Source: an uncultured candidate division Zixibacteria bacterium (GTDB lineage: Bacteria > Zixibacteria > MSB-5A5 > SM1-73). From it: a stretch of 64,000 nt of DNA. The translations under genes were made by a program, and so were the position numbers. Positions 28,046 through 36,361 of this stretch are shown one piece after another (position 1 is the stretch's first letter; each line of letters begins with the position of its first letter). The notes beneath the pieces were generated by a model. It was not told the origin of the DNA. It was given only the letters and a program-made list of their open reading frames with translations, and ran no database searches. The stretch covers positions 35,269 to 99,268 of the forward strand of contig CAIVRH010000046.1 in assembly GCA_903908285.1 (NCBI GenBank), given 5' to 3'.

Positions 28046-28963
28046 CTATACCCGCTCCTTAGTCTCCATCCCCTTTTTCACCTGCTCCAATCCCTCTTCC
28101 ACATTTAACAGCTTGGTCCGGAGAATTTTTCGCACCTTATCTGTTTTCAGACCGCCCCAATGGGGTCTGGCGGCTTTCTGTTCCAAGAATTCCGTCTGGA
28201 TTGGGGAAATCAACGAAGGGTCGAAGTTGAATTTATCCGCCACTTTGATAGCAAAATCGTATCGGGAAAGGTATTCGGCACCGCCGATGTGATAAATTCC
28301 GGATAGATTTTTCTCCGCCATTTCCAATAGGCATAAGGAGAGATTATCCGCTAAAGTGGGGTTATTAAACTGGTCGTTTACGATTTTGATATTCTTGCCG
28401 CTGGAAAAATTCTCCAAAAGCCAAAGCAGGAAATTTTTCTTGACATTCTTGCCGGTTCCATAAAGCACATTCGTCCGCACGATGAGATAATCTATGCCGC
28501 TTTGTTTTATCGTCTCTTCGCTCTCCAGCTTGGTCTCCCCGTAAAAACTTACCGGACCGGGAGGATCATCCTCTGAATAAGGACCGTTCTCCCCGTCGAA
28601 GATATAATCCGTGGAGAGCTGGATTAATTTGATTTTCTTCTCCCGGCAGATTCTTACCAGATTTTCCACCGCCCCGACATTTACCACCCAGGCTTCTTTT
28701 TTGTGGGTCTCACAACCATCCACATCGGTATATGCTGCCGCATTGATTATGACCTGGGGGTTGTTGTTCTGGACACTCAAGCGGGTCTCCGGCTGATTGG
28801 TTACATCCAAAAACCGGTAAATCACACCGGAAAGGGGAGTAAAGCTCTGAGGATGAAGATCGCAAGCTATGACTTCATGGGAAGTTGAGAAATCCCGACA
28901 GAGCTTTTGACCCAAAAGACCGTTTGCCCCGGTGATTAAAATCATTCTAGTGGTAGCTGACAC
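28046..28963 (-). CDS. rmlD: dTDP-4-dehydrorhamnose reductase
   Basis: A GTG start at 28963 has GAGGGG about 9 nt upstream; the ATG six codons later lacks a ribosome site. Family features are ILITGANGLLGQKL (Rossmann NAD(P) site), the catalytic context LSTDYIFDG, and YGETKLESEE with the YxxxK motif. It makes dTDP-L-rhamnose from the 4-keto intermediate, the last step of the pathway whose other genes lie just upstream on this strand. 305 residues, normal length. Confidence 0.93.
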   Translation of the reverse strand: MSATTRMILITGANGLLGQKLCRDFSTSHEVIACDLHPQSFTPLSGVIYRFLDVTNQPETRLSVQNNNPQVIINAAAYTDVDGCETHKKEAWVVNVGAVENLVRICREKKIKLIQLSTDYIFDGENGPYSEDDPPGPVSFYGETKLESEETIKQSGIDYLIVRTNVLYGTGKNVKKNFLLWLLENFSSGKNIKIVNDQFNNPTLADNLSLCLLEMAEKNLSGIYHIGGAEYLSRYDFAIKVADKFNFDPSLISPIQTEFLEQKAARPHWGGLKTDKVRKILRTKLLNVEEGLEQVKKGMETKERV

Positions 28964-29441
28964 TCTTTCTTCCCCTCATCCATCATCGCTTTTGCAGCGA
29001 CCTGTCAACCGTTGACGCCTTCCATCCGTTGCATCCGTCTAATCCGCTTACAGTTTTTTGCGGCGGATTGCCAACGGAGGTCATTTCCCCTTTATACTGA
29101 TCCAACATTCAGTTCCAGTATTCTGATGTTAGATTTGCATTTTTCATTCTTCATTCTGCACTTTGCAATCGGATTTTCTCCGTAATCCGTCATTCGTCAT
29201 CCGTCATTGCTTATTTCCCTTCTTATCAGGGAGGAAACAAAATCAAGTCCCCCTGAAAAAAGGGATTTAGGGGGTTGGATTTTGCCTTTTCCGTGGCCTG
29301 TCAACCGTTGACGCCTTCCATCCGTTGCATCCGTTTAATCCGTTGACAGTTTTTTGCGGCGGACTGCCAACGGCGGTCGGCGGACGCTCTACCATCCGTC
29401 ATTTGTCATCGCCCTCATTCTTCGCCATACTTTCAGAAAGA
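28964..29441. repeat. Intergenic repeat block between rmlB and rmlD
   Basis: Two 82-bp copies (29001-29082 and 29297-29378) differ at only a few positions. Between them are CGTCATT heptads (29180-29208) and a C/G-run element (29221-29282) of the family seen at 11.8 and 47.2 kb. No gene is seen. Confidence 0.75.
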
Positions 29442-30449
29442 TCACCTGTACAGATAATGCTTTTCGTAGTATTCCAGATACTCCCCGCTCTTCACCTTCT
29501 GCCACCAGCTCTGGTGAGAAGCATACCACTCCACGGTTCGGGCGATTCCCTCTTCGAATGCCGTTTCCGGCTTCCAGCCCAACTCGGCTCCAATCTTGGA
29601 ACAATCCAAAGAATAGCGCCGGTCGTGAGCTGGCCGGTCCTTGACATGCTTCACTAAAGATTCGGGTTTGTTTAGTTTTGAAAGAATCAAACGGGTGATT
29701 TCCAGATTGGTTTTCTCGTTTCCCCCGCCAATGTTGTAAATTTCTCCTGCCTTTCCCCGGTGTAATATCTTATCCAGTGCCCGGCAGTGATCCTCCACGT
29801 AAATCCAGTCCCTCACGTAAAGCCCGTCTCCATAGATAGGTAAGCTCAGGTTCGTGAGAGCATTGGTAATGAAAAGGGATATCAGTTTCTCCGGAAACTG
29901 GTAGGGGCCGTAGTTATTGGTGCATCGGGTGATTATGGCCGGCAACCCAAAGGTGACATGATAAGAGCGAACCAAAAGATCGGCCGAGGCTTTGCTGGCG
30001 GAATAGGGGCTGTTAGGTAATAGAGGTGAGCTTTCGGTTGAAGAACCCTCGTGGCTCAAACTCCCGTATACCTCATCCGTGGAAACCTGAATGAAACTAC
30101 CGATCTTGTACTTGAGCGCGGATTCAAGCAGGACCTGAGTTCCCAGGACGTTGGTCTTAACAAAGATACCGGGATCGTAAAGGGACCGGTCCACGTGGCT
30201 TTCGGCAGCAAAATGAATGATGGCATCCGCTCCCTCCTCCAAAATCCGGTCGACCAGATCCGAATCAGTGATGTCCCCTTTAACGAATTGATAATGGGGA
30301 TTATCTTCAATATCCGAGAGGTTATCCAAATTCCCGGCATAAGTGAGCTTGTCTAAATTAACAATATGATATTCTGGATACTTCTGAAGAATCAACCGTA
30401 TGAAATTAGACCCGATGAAACCCGCGCCGCCGGTAACCAGTACCTTCAC
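29442..30449 (-). CDS. rmlB: dTDP-glucose 4,6-dehydratase
   Basis: 335 residues with a GTG start immediately after the TAA of the upstream epimerase gene. Motifs are VTGGAGFIGSNF, HFAAESHVDRS, VSTDEVYGSL, YSASKAS (YxxxK) and RCTNNYGPYQFPEKLI. It converts dTDP-glucose to the 4-keto-6-deoxy sugar. The direct junction implies coupled translation with the epimerase-like gene. A 478-bp repeat block separates it from rmlD. Confidence 0.95.
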   Translation of the reverse strand: MKVLVTGGAGFIGSNFIRLILQKYPEYHIVNLDKLTYAGNLDNLSDIEDNPHYQFVKGDITDSDLVDRILEEGADAIIHFAAESHVDRSLYDPGIFVKTNVLGTQVLLESALKYKIGSFIQVSTDEVYGSLSHEGSSTESSPLLPNSPYSASKASADLLVRSYHVTFGLPAIITRCTNNYGPYQFPEKLISLFITNALTNLSLPIYGDGLYVRDWIYVEDHCRALDKILHRGKAGEIYNIGGGNEKTNLEITRLILSKLNKPESLVKHVKDRPAHDRRYSLDCSKIGAELGWKPETAFEEGIARTVEWYASHQSWWQKVKSGEYLEYYEKHYLYR

Positions 30450-30905
30450 TTATCCGTCCTTCCTTCCCCAGTCATAGGGAATGTCGTTTCTGTGGGGATC
30501 GACCCGGAATTCGTCGGGCTGGCTGTAATTATAAAGCTCGGTAGGGACGTTTATGCAGATAGCTTCTTTGGGGCTGATACATTTGAAACCGTGCATGACC
30601 AAAGGAGGAATCTTCACCAGTAAGGGATTATGCTCGCCTAAAAAGATTTCGTTTATCTCACCCTGGGTGGATGAATCCTCTCTGCTGTCGTATAGCACCA
30701 GTTTGATCATCCCACAGACCACGGAGAAGTGATCGGCCTGCTTTTTATGGTAATGCCACCCCTTCACCACACCGGGATAAGCAGTGGTCATGTAAACCTG
30801 TCCGAATTTGGTGAAAAGCTCATCGTCCGACCGGAGGATCTCCATCAAGCGGCCCCGCTCATCCGGGATCACCTTCAGCTTTTTTATCACCACTCCTTGT
30901 ATCAT
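30450..30905 (-). CDS. dTDP-4-dehydrorhamnose 3,5-epimerase-family protein
   Basis: 151 residues, shorter than classical RmlC (about 180). Visible features are DERGRLMEILRSDD, the cupin core with WHYHKKQADHF, and VKIPPLVMHGFKCIS. The tail ends RVDPHRNDIPYDW. The catalytic His of RmlC is represented in the HYHKK/HGF context. Position between rmlA and rmlB supports the epimerase role, though short RmlC-like proteins can also act on other keto sugars. Confidence 0.85.
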   Translation of the reverse strand: MIQGVVIKKLKVIPDERGRLMEILRSDDELFTKFGQVYMTTAYPGVVKGWHYHKKQADHFSVVCGMIKLVLYDSREDSSTQGEINEIFLGEHNPLLVKIPPLVMHGFKCISPKEAICINVPTELYNYSQPDEFRVDPHRNDIPYDWGRKDG

Positions 30906-31164
30906 TTCTTAAAGTCTCCTGATTCAGTTAATTACACATATGATATGTATCGGAACGATTATGTCAAGGGGAAACGAAAAAAAGAAGCAGGGGAAAATGT
31001 AGGGGAGGAGCTTAAGCTCCTCCCCAGTATTGATCATCTATTGTTAATTTTCAAAAACCGTTTAGCCGAGGCTTTACCTTACGTCCTGAGTTTTGTGCAT
31101 CAACTTCGCTTAGCATCCTGAGTTTATCGAAGGGCTAAAGGTTTCCTCGGTAGGCAAGTTATCT
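30906..31164. repeat. Intergenic repeats upstream of the rmlC-like gene
   Basis: No gene is seen. GGAGGAGCTTAAGCTCCTCC-type inverted arms lie at about 31004-31025. A CATCCTGAGTTTATCGAAGGGC word lies near 31110. Flanking GCCGAGG/CCTCGG words are related to the hairpin family. Confidence 0.6.
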
Positions 31165-31899
31165 TTATAAATCTTTCTTATTCGCTCCCCCCTGTGCTAC
31201 CAGGTTTGACACCCGATGGAGTGATTCGAATGTTCCGGCATCCGACCACCATCCCTCCAGGAAATGGTGGGTCATGGTGCCTTCCCGGATATAGGCATTG
31301 CTCACGTCGGTGATCTCCAGTTCCCCTCTTCCCGAGGGTTTCAGAGTTCTGATTATGTCGAAGACTCTGCTGTCATACATGTAGATTCCAATCACCGCGT
31401 ATTTTGATTTGGGCGCTTCCGGTTTTTCTTCGATTCCCATCACCCGACCGTCCACAATTTCCGCAACTCCGAACCTCTGGGGATCGGGCACCTCCTTCAG
31501 TATCACTTTTGCTCCCTCCTTCTGTTTCTTAAAATCCTTCACCGCACAGATCACACTCCCCTCGATGATATTATCCCCCAGGATGACCACGATCTTCTCG
31601 TAATCGGAGAAATGCTCTGCTAATGCCAGAGCCTGGGCAATCCCCCCTTCCCCTTCCTGATAGGTATAGTTGAGATGTTTTAAACCGAATTCTTTTCCGT
31701 TTCCCAAAAGCCTCAAGAAATCGCCGGCATGATTCCCGCCGGTGACGATCAGGATATCGTCAATCCCCGCATTGATCAAGGTCTGCAGGGGATAGTAGAT
31801 CATGGGTTTGTCGTAGATGGGAAGAAGATGTTTGTTGGTGATCTTGGTCAGGGGAGAAAGCCTTGTGCCCAAACCACCTGCCAGTATTATACCCTTCAT
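31165..31899 (-). CDS. rmlA: Glucose-1-phosphate thymidylyltransferase (RmlA type)
   Basis: 244 residues, the short RmlA form. Motifs are KGIILAGGLGTRLSPLT (nucleotide-binding loop), KHLLPIYDKPMIYYPL, GDNIIEGS (metal-site region) and EEKPEAPKSKYAVIGIYMYD. It makes dTDP-glucose from dTTP and glucose-1-phosphate, the first step of the rhamnose route. Its ATG overlaps the stop of the upstream lipoprotein gene by 4 bp, so it can be translated by reinitiation. Confidence 0.95.
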   Translation of the reverse strand: MKGIILAGGLGTRLSPLTKITNKHLLPIYDKPMIYYPLQTLINAGIDDILIVTGGNHAGDFLRLLGNGKEFGLKHLNYTYQEGEGGIAQALALAEHFSDYEKIVVILGDNIIEGSVICAVKDFKKQKEGAKVILKEVPDPQRFGVAEIVDGRVMGIEEKPEAPKSKYAVIGIYMYDSRVFDIIRTLKPSGRGELEITDVSNAYIREGTMTHHFLEGWWSDAGTFESLHRVSNLVAQGGANKKDL

Positions 31900-32297
31900 A
31901 ATCCGAGGTACCAGTCCCCTTTCTCGTATAATATGGGTATGGATACGATCTTGGTAAGATCATACTTGGTGCTGCTGATGTTCAACCCCACTATCGCCCG
32001 GTTTTTCTTCTCTTTGGGGAGGTTGGGGGGGACAAAAACCTCAACGATCTCTATCACCACGCTGGCAGAATCCTTCAACCGGTAGTCGTCGAAACTCTGC
32101 ATGAAGAACTCCTTGTTCCCACTGTCGAGCAAAGAGCTGGAAAGCATCTTTTCCGCCTCCCCCAACTGGTCCTTAACCATATACATTACAAATTGGTTCA
32201 CCCTTTCTTTGGCTCGCTCTTCGGTCTTATTCTTCTTGCTGTAACAACTTGACAACAGAAGTAAAAAAACCAGAAAAAACACCCATTTATTTTTCAT
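31896..32297 (-). CDS. Small lipoprotein, unknown
   Basis: 133 residues from the ATG at 32297; the frame also opens at a TTG five codons earlier. It has a lipoprotein signal peptide with lipobox LLSSC. The mature part is a charged helix (ERAKERVNQFVMYMVKDQ) followed by a compact alpha/beta domain (VVIEIVEVFVPPNLPKEKKNRAIVGL, ILYEKGDWYLG). The pattern recalls NTF2-like or DUF4878-type lipoproteins, but I cannot name a family. It overlaps rmlA by 4 bp. Confidence 0.7.
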   Translation of the reverse strand: MKNKWVFFLVFLLLLSSCYSKKNKTEERAKERVNQFVMYMVKDQLGEAEKMLSSSLLDSGNKEFFMQSFDDYRLKDSASVVIEIVEVFVPPNLPKEKKNRAIVGLNISSTKYDLTKIVSIPILYEKGDWYLGL

Positions 32298-32443
32298 ATA
32301 TCTTGCCTTCAAATATTTTAAATTCAGGATATACCGGTTGCCCCTTGATGTCCCAACGCATCCGGGAGTATAGACTCATAGGTTTAGCCCAGGCCAAGAT
32401 AAGCAGACTGAAGATCAGCTCATCTCCGAATCCCGCCGATTTA

Positions 32444-33235
32444 CTATTTCCCTTCTTTCTTTCTCTCCTCTTTCCCCCCCTCGGGCGGTTTCTTCTCTGC
32501 TTTGGCTCCTTCGGCTGGCTTCTTCTCGCCTTTGGCTCCCTCCGCTGGCTTCTTCTCGCCTTTGGCTTCCTTCCCCTTCTCCTCCTCTTCCCCCTCTGCT
32601 TTCTCCTCCTTCTTCTCGGTTATCACTTCCGGCTCGGCTTCAGCCGCGGCAGGGGCAACTTCAGCCTCCTTGAATATGGTGGGAGGTACCACGCTGGCGA
32701 TAGAGCTTTGCAGATCGGAAAGTACCGTTACGTTTTCTACCTTGATATCCGCTACATGGATGGAATCGCCGATCTTTAAATGGCTTACGTCTACCTCGAA
32801 CTTATCCGGAATGGCAGCAGGTAAACATTCTACCTTAATTTCTCTTAAGGCATGCTGGAGAATGCCGCCCTCTTTCACCCCTTCCGGTATTCCGGTCAAA
32901 AGAATGGGCACCTCGATGGTGATCTTCTGGGTGAGCGATATCTGGTGAAAATCAACATGTACGATATCTCCCCGCACCGGATCGCGCTGCACCTCTCGGA
33001 TCAGCACCTGTTTCTTCCCGTCCTTCTTATCATCCAATACCAGGGTTAAAATGACGTTTTCACCCAGCCCCCCCCGCACTAATGCGTTGAACGATTTGGA
33101 TTCTATCTCTAAGGGAAGGGATTTCGTTTCCAATCCATAAACCACCGCCGGAATAATTCCATTTTTTCTCAGCTTTTTTGCCTGTTCTTTTCCCAGCTTC
33201 TGTCTGGGTTTAACATTAAGTATTACCTCTTTCAT
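32444..33235 (-). CDS. rplY: 50S ribosomal protein L25/Ctc with long charged tail
   Basis: 263 residues. The N-terminal L25 domain (1-95: VKPRQKLGKEQAKKLRKNGIIPAVVYG) binds 5S rRNA. The TL5/Ctc beta domain covers about 96-185 (ITIEVPILLTGIPEGVKEGGILQH). The tail of about 75 residues is Glu/Lys/Ala-rich and holds three copies of a GEKKPAEGAK-like unit. Gene order ispE-spoVG-prs-rplY matches the conserved Firmicutes-like ctc neighbourhood, but pth, which usually follows, is absent. Confidence 0.95.
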   Translation of the reverse strand: MKEVILNVKPRQKLGKEQAKKLRKNGIIPAVVYGLETKSLPLEIESKSFNALVRGGLGENVILTLVLDDKKDGKKQVLIREVQRDPVRGDIVHVDFHQISLTQKITIEVPILLTGIPEGVKEGGILQHALREIKVECLPAAIPDKFEVDVSHLKIGDSIHVADIKVENVTVLSDLQSSIASVVPPTIFKEAEVAPAAAEAEPEVITEKKEEKAEGEEEEKGKEAKGEKKPAEGAKGEKKPAEGAKAEKKPPEGGKEERKKEGK

Positions 33236-33255
33236 GTGATTTCACTCCTTCATCG

Positions 33256-34191
33256 TCAATATTCAAAAAGGGAGCTTACCGATTCCCCGTCATGGATCCG
33301 CTTAATCGCTTCTCCAAATATCTTTCCTACAGATACGATCTCGAATTTGTTTGAAAGGTTCTTTGGTTCCACTTCGATTGTGTCCGAAATGATCACCTTC
33401 TTTAAGGGGGATTTTTCAACCAGCTCCAGGGATTTTCCCGACAGGACCGCATGGGTACAGCAGGCATAGATCTCACAGGCACCCTGCTTGATCAAGAATT
33501 CCGCCGCCTGGGTTAAGGTCCCGGCGGTATCCACGATATCGTCCCGGATCACGATATTTTTCCCCTCTACCTCCCCGATCACGTTCAATATCTCCACTTG
33601 ATTAGCCACATGCCGCTTTTTGTCCAGGACCGCAAAAGGCATGGAGAGCCTTTTGGCGAAGTTTCTCACCATTTTGATAGAGCCCAAATCGGCCACCACC
33701 ACCCAATCGGATGATTTGAAGGTGGCAAAGTAATCATAAAAGACCGGGTTGGAAAAAAGGTGATCCGAGGGGATGTCGAAGAAACCCTGAATCTGAGCCG
33801 AATGCAGGTCCATGGTCAACACCCGGCCGGCTCCCGCCACGGTGATTAGGTTTGCCAACAGCTTGGAGGTAATGGGGACCCGCGGCTGATCCTTTCTATC
33901 CTGCCGGGCGTAGCCATAATAGGGGATCACCGCGGTGATCCTTTCGGCCGAAGCCCTTTTGGCCGCATCCAAAATAATCAATAACTCCAGCAGATTATCG
34001 GCGGGGGGATTGGTGGATTGGATAATGAAAACGTCCTTTCCCCGGATGTTCTCGTTGATTTTGACCGAGACCTCCCCGTCCGAGAATTTCTTGATCTCGG
34101 CATCGCACAGCCCGATTCCAAGATAATCACATATCTTGTGGGTCAAAGGAAGATTGGAATTCCCGCTGATGATTTTAACATTCTCATTCAT
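33256..34191 (-). CDS. prs: Ribose-phosphate pyrophosphokinase
   Basis: 311 residues, normal length. Motifs are KIISGNSNLPL, FSDGEVSV, YYGYARQDRKDQPRVPITSKL, TMDLHSAQIQGFFDIP, and the PRPP loop RDDIVDTAGTL. It makes PRPP from ribose-5-phosphate and ATP. The segment usually reading SPDxGG is VADLGSIKM here, a divergence in the ribose-5-phosphate/flexible-loop neighbourhood. It is 20 bp upstream of rplY and likely co-transcribed. Confidence 0.95.
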   Translation of the reverse strand: MNENVKIISGNSNLPLTHKICDYLGIGLCDAEIKKFSDGEVSVKINENIRGKDVFIIQSTNPPADNLLELLIILDAAKRASAERITAVIPYYGYARQDRKDQPRVPITSKLLANLITVAGAGRVLTMDLHSAQIQGFFDIPSDHLFSNPVFYDYFATFKSSDWVVVADLGSIKMVRNFAKRLSMPFAVLDKKRHVANQVEILNVIGEVEGKNIVIRDDIVDTAGTLTQAAEFLIKQGACEIYACCTHAVLSGKSLELVEKSPLKKVIISDTIEVEPKNLSNKFEIVSVGKIFGEAIKRIHDGESVSSLFEY

Positions 34192-34357
34192 GATGATTCT
34201 GCCATATGTTCTTATAAGTTACTTTATAACCCAACCCCGCGGGATATAGTTTACATTACCCGAAGGCGAGGTGGAGTCCACGAAACACAAAGGAGAACCC
34301 ACTTTCTGGGGTGGGGTGGTTTGGTCTATGAACGGTGAACTATGAACCGCTTTAAAC

Positions 34358-34429
34358 CTGGGGCGCCAGGATTCGAACCTGGGAATGCAAGATCCAAAGT
34401 CTTGTGTCTTACCGCTTGACGACGCCCCA
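34358..34429 (-). tRNA. tRNA-Gln (anticodon UUG)
   Basis: 72-nt cloverleaf. A 7-bp acceptor TGGGGCG/CGCCCCA is followed by discriminator G. The anticodon loop holds TTG in the ACTTTGGAT context, and the T-arm is CCCAGGTTCGAATCCTGG. CCA is not encoded. It lies between spoVG and prs on the same strand. Confidence 0.95.
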
Positions 34430-34503
34430 AAAGGTTAAACTCTCCTTTATCTTCTAAATCTTCTAAAGCATGCAGAATGATATACTTCTTTGGCCAACGT
34501 CGG

Positions 34504-34557
34504 ATGGTACATGTCTCTGGCATGAATCGAATGGTACCTGCCTCCGGTATGAACCGC
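34504..34557. repeat. 27-bp tandem repeat
   Basis: Two copies (34504-34530 and 34531-34557) starting ATGGTACNTG lie just upstream of the tRNA-Gln gene. A third degenerate trace may lie near 34665. Confidence 0.55.
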
Positions 34558-34699
34558 CCGATTAAAACCTTTCCTCTGAATAGAACAGTTCATAGTGTTG
34601 GCAAAAACCTTTTGGTTCAAACCCAAGGCGAGATCAAACGGACTAATACGGATTTGATTTTCCAGTACGAACCGCCCGGTTTATACCGGTGAAAAGAAT

Positions 34700-35053
34700 T
34701 TAAGGATTACTGTCATAATCCTCTTTTTCGCCACTCTCGTCACCCTCGCTACCCTCGCTTCTCTCGCTTCCTTCGCTTCCTTCGCTTCCTTCGCCCTTGA
34801 TTTTCAACTCGTTTTCGTAGGCGGCCAGCACCTTATCCTCGATCATCCGGCGCATCTCGTTATTGATGGGGTGCGCGATATCCTGGTGGGTGCCGTTGTT
34901 TCTTTTCCGGCTGGGCATGGATACAAAATACCCTTTGGTGCCGTTGATCACCTTCAACCCTCTGATCACAAAGGCATTATCGAAAGTGACGTTGACAAAA
35001 GCTTTCAGTTTCGGCTCATCCCTTAATGAGACCCTGACCTCGGTGATTTCCAC
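34700..35053 (-). CDS. spoVG: SpoVG septation/RNA-binding regulator
   Basis: 117 residues. The SpoVG core (1-85) is typical: MEITEVRVSLRDEPKLKAFVNVTFDNAFVIRGLKV, GYFVSMPSRKR, DIAHPINNEMR. The family binds RNA/DNA and tunes division or gene expression. The tail is a microsatellite-like run of Gly-Ser-Glu triplets encoded by TTCGCTTCC-type repeats on the plus strand, so its length is likely unstable. It lies between ispE and tRNA-Gln. Confidence 0.93.
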   Translation of the reverse strand: MEITEVRVSLRDEPKLKAFVNVTFDNAFVIRGLKVINGTKGYFVSMPSRKRNNGTHQDIAHPINNEMRRMIEDKVLAAYENELKIKGEGSEGSEGSERSEGSEGDESGEKEDYDSNP

Positions 35054-35268
35054 TTTATTTTCCTCCTGGTTGAAATAATTGTGGATAAAAGTAATTCAAA
35101 ATTCAAAGAGTAAAGTTGAAAAATATGTTTACCATTTTGAATTCTAAACTTTGAATTTTGAATTTCCTTAGGGATGCATCCGCTCCGTTAAAGGCGGGAT
35201 ATTTGATCTCATCGCCTGTGGAGAGAATCATCCTAATGGATCAACTTCGTTCACCATCCTCGAAGGAC

Positions 35269-36138
35269 CTAAACATAAACAGGGATTGGTTGTGTCAGAA
35301 AAACTTCCCAATCGCCCCGCCTGATTTTTCGTGCCACCTCCTCTGCTTTAGGTTTTTGTTCGAAAACACTATAAACGGTCGGTCCACTTCCCGACATGGA
35401 TGATTTTACCGCACCTGAACTTGTCAAAATATCCTCAATCTGTCCAATAACCGGATATCGCTCCTTTACTACCTCTTCCAAATCGTTGTCAAAACCAGGG
35501 AGCGCCTTAAAAAAATCATCTCGGTTCTCCAAAATATTTAAATTAAACTCTTTTTTAATCTTTGTCAAGGAAATTTTGAACGTCTCATAAGCCCACCTGG
35601 TAGAAACTCCAAAGCCCGGATATACCAGCACCAGCCAATAATCGTCAAAGATGGTGACCGGTTCAAGCTTTTCTCCTCTTCCCTTTGCCAACGCCTGCCC
35701 GGAGCCGAGAAAAAAGGGGACATCCGATCCCAGCCCAGTGGCTAAATGATGCAGTTTCGTAGCCGGGACCTCCGGGGCAAAAAGCCGACTCATTCCTTTA
35801 AGGGTGGCAGCGGCATCGGAGCTTCCCCCGCCTAACCCGGCAGCGATGGGAATTTTTTTCCGGATATTTATATTTACCCCTTCTTTTATATTAAATTCCT
35901 CCAAAAACAGCCGGGCCGCCCTGAAAGCCAGATTGTTCTCATCCGCAGGACAATCCGGGTGATCGGTGCTTATCGTTACCCCCCGGTCCCTTTTTTCTAA
36001 AATTATCTCATCCTGCAGATCGATAGCCTGCATTAAGGAGACGATCTCGTGATAACCATCCTCTCTTTTTCCCAATATTTTAAGCAATAGATTGATCTTG
36101 GCGGGCGATTTAAGAATTAGTCTATCCAAGTTATGCAT
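35269..36138 (-). CDS. ispE: 4-diphosphocytidyl-2-C-methyl-D-erythritol kinase
   Basis: 289 residues, GHMP kinase family. Motifs are KSPAKINLLLKILGKREDGYHEI, the ATP loop PIAAGLGGGSSDAAATL, and the C-terminal GAVKSSMSGSGPTVYSVF. It phosphorylates CDP-methylerythritol in the MEP route to isoprenoid precursors. It is followed on the strand by spoVG after a gap with TTGAATT-type repeats (35097-35165). Confidence 0.95.
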   Translation of the reverse strand: MHNLDRLILKSPAKINLLLKILGKREDGYHEIVSLMQAIDLQDEIILEKRDRGVTISTDHPDCPADENNLAFRAARLFLEEFNIKEGVNINIRKKIPIAAGLGGGSSDAAATLKGMSRLFAPEVPATKLHHLATGLGSDVPFFLGSGQALAKGRGEKLEPVTIFDDYWLVLVYPGFGVSTRWAYETFKISLTKIKKEFNLNILENRDDFFKALPGFDNDLEEVVKERYPVIGQIEDILTSSGAVKSSMSGSGPTVYSVFEQKPKAEEVARKIRRGDWEVFLTQPIPVYV

Positions 36139-36361
36139 TCTCCAGAATCAACTCCCCTCTCCGTTAAGAGAATGTGTCATAATTTTGTTATAAGGAATAG
36201 TCGCACATCATTATTGTAGCGGTCGGATTTATCCGACCATATTTGTTGGGTGCGATGAGCAATGCTCCTGTCTGGGAATCGCACCGCCCGTACAGGCGGG
36301 TGTCCGCCCGCTGCATTGCGACACATCCCTTAAAACGGTGATGGGGGCTAAGGGGTGAGGT
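36139..36361. repeat. Intergenic palindromes upstream of ispE
   Basis: Contains GTCGGATTTATCCGAC-type and GAGCAATGCTCCTGTCTGGG words related to the 53-bp repeat at 6064, and a CCGCCCGTACAGGCGGGTG hairpin. No gene is seen. Confidence 0.55.

Noticed and set aside
27579..28292. 237-codon plus-strand frame over rnhB and rmlD
   Set aside because: Both underlying minus-strand genes are clear enzymes with intact motifs.
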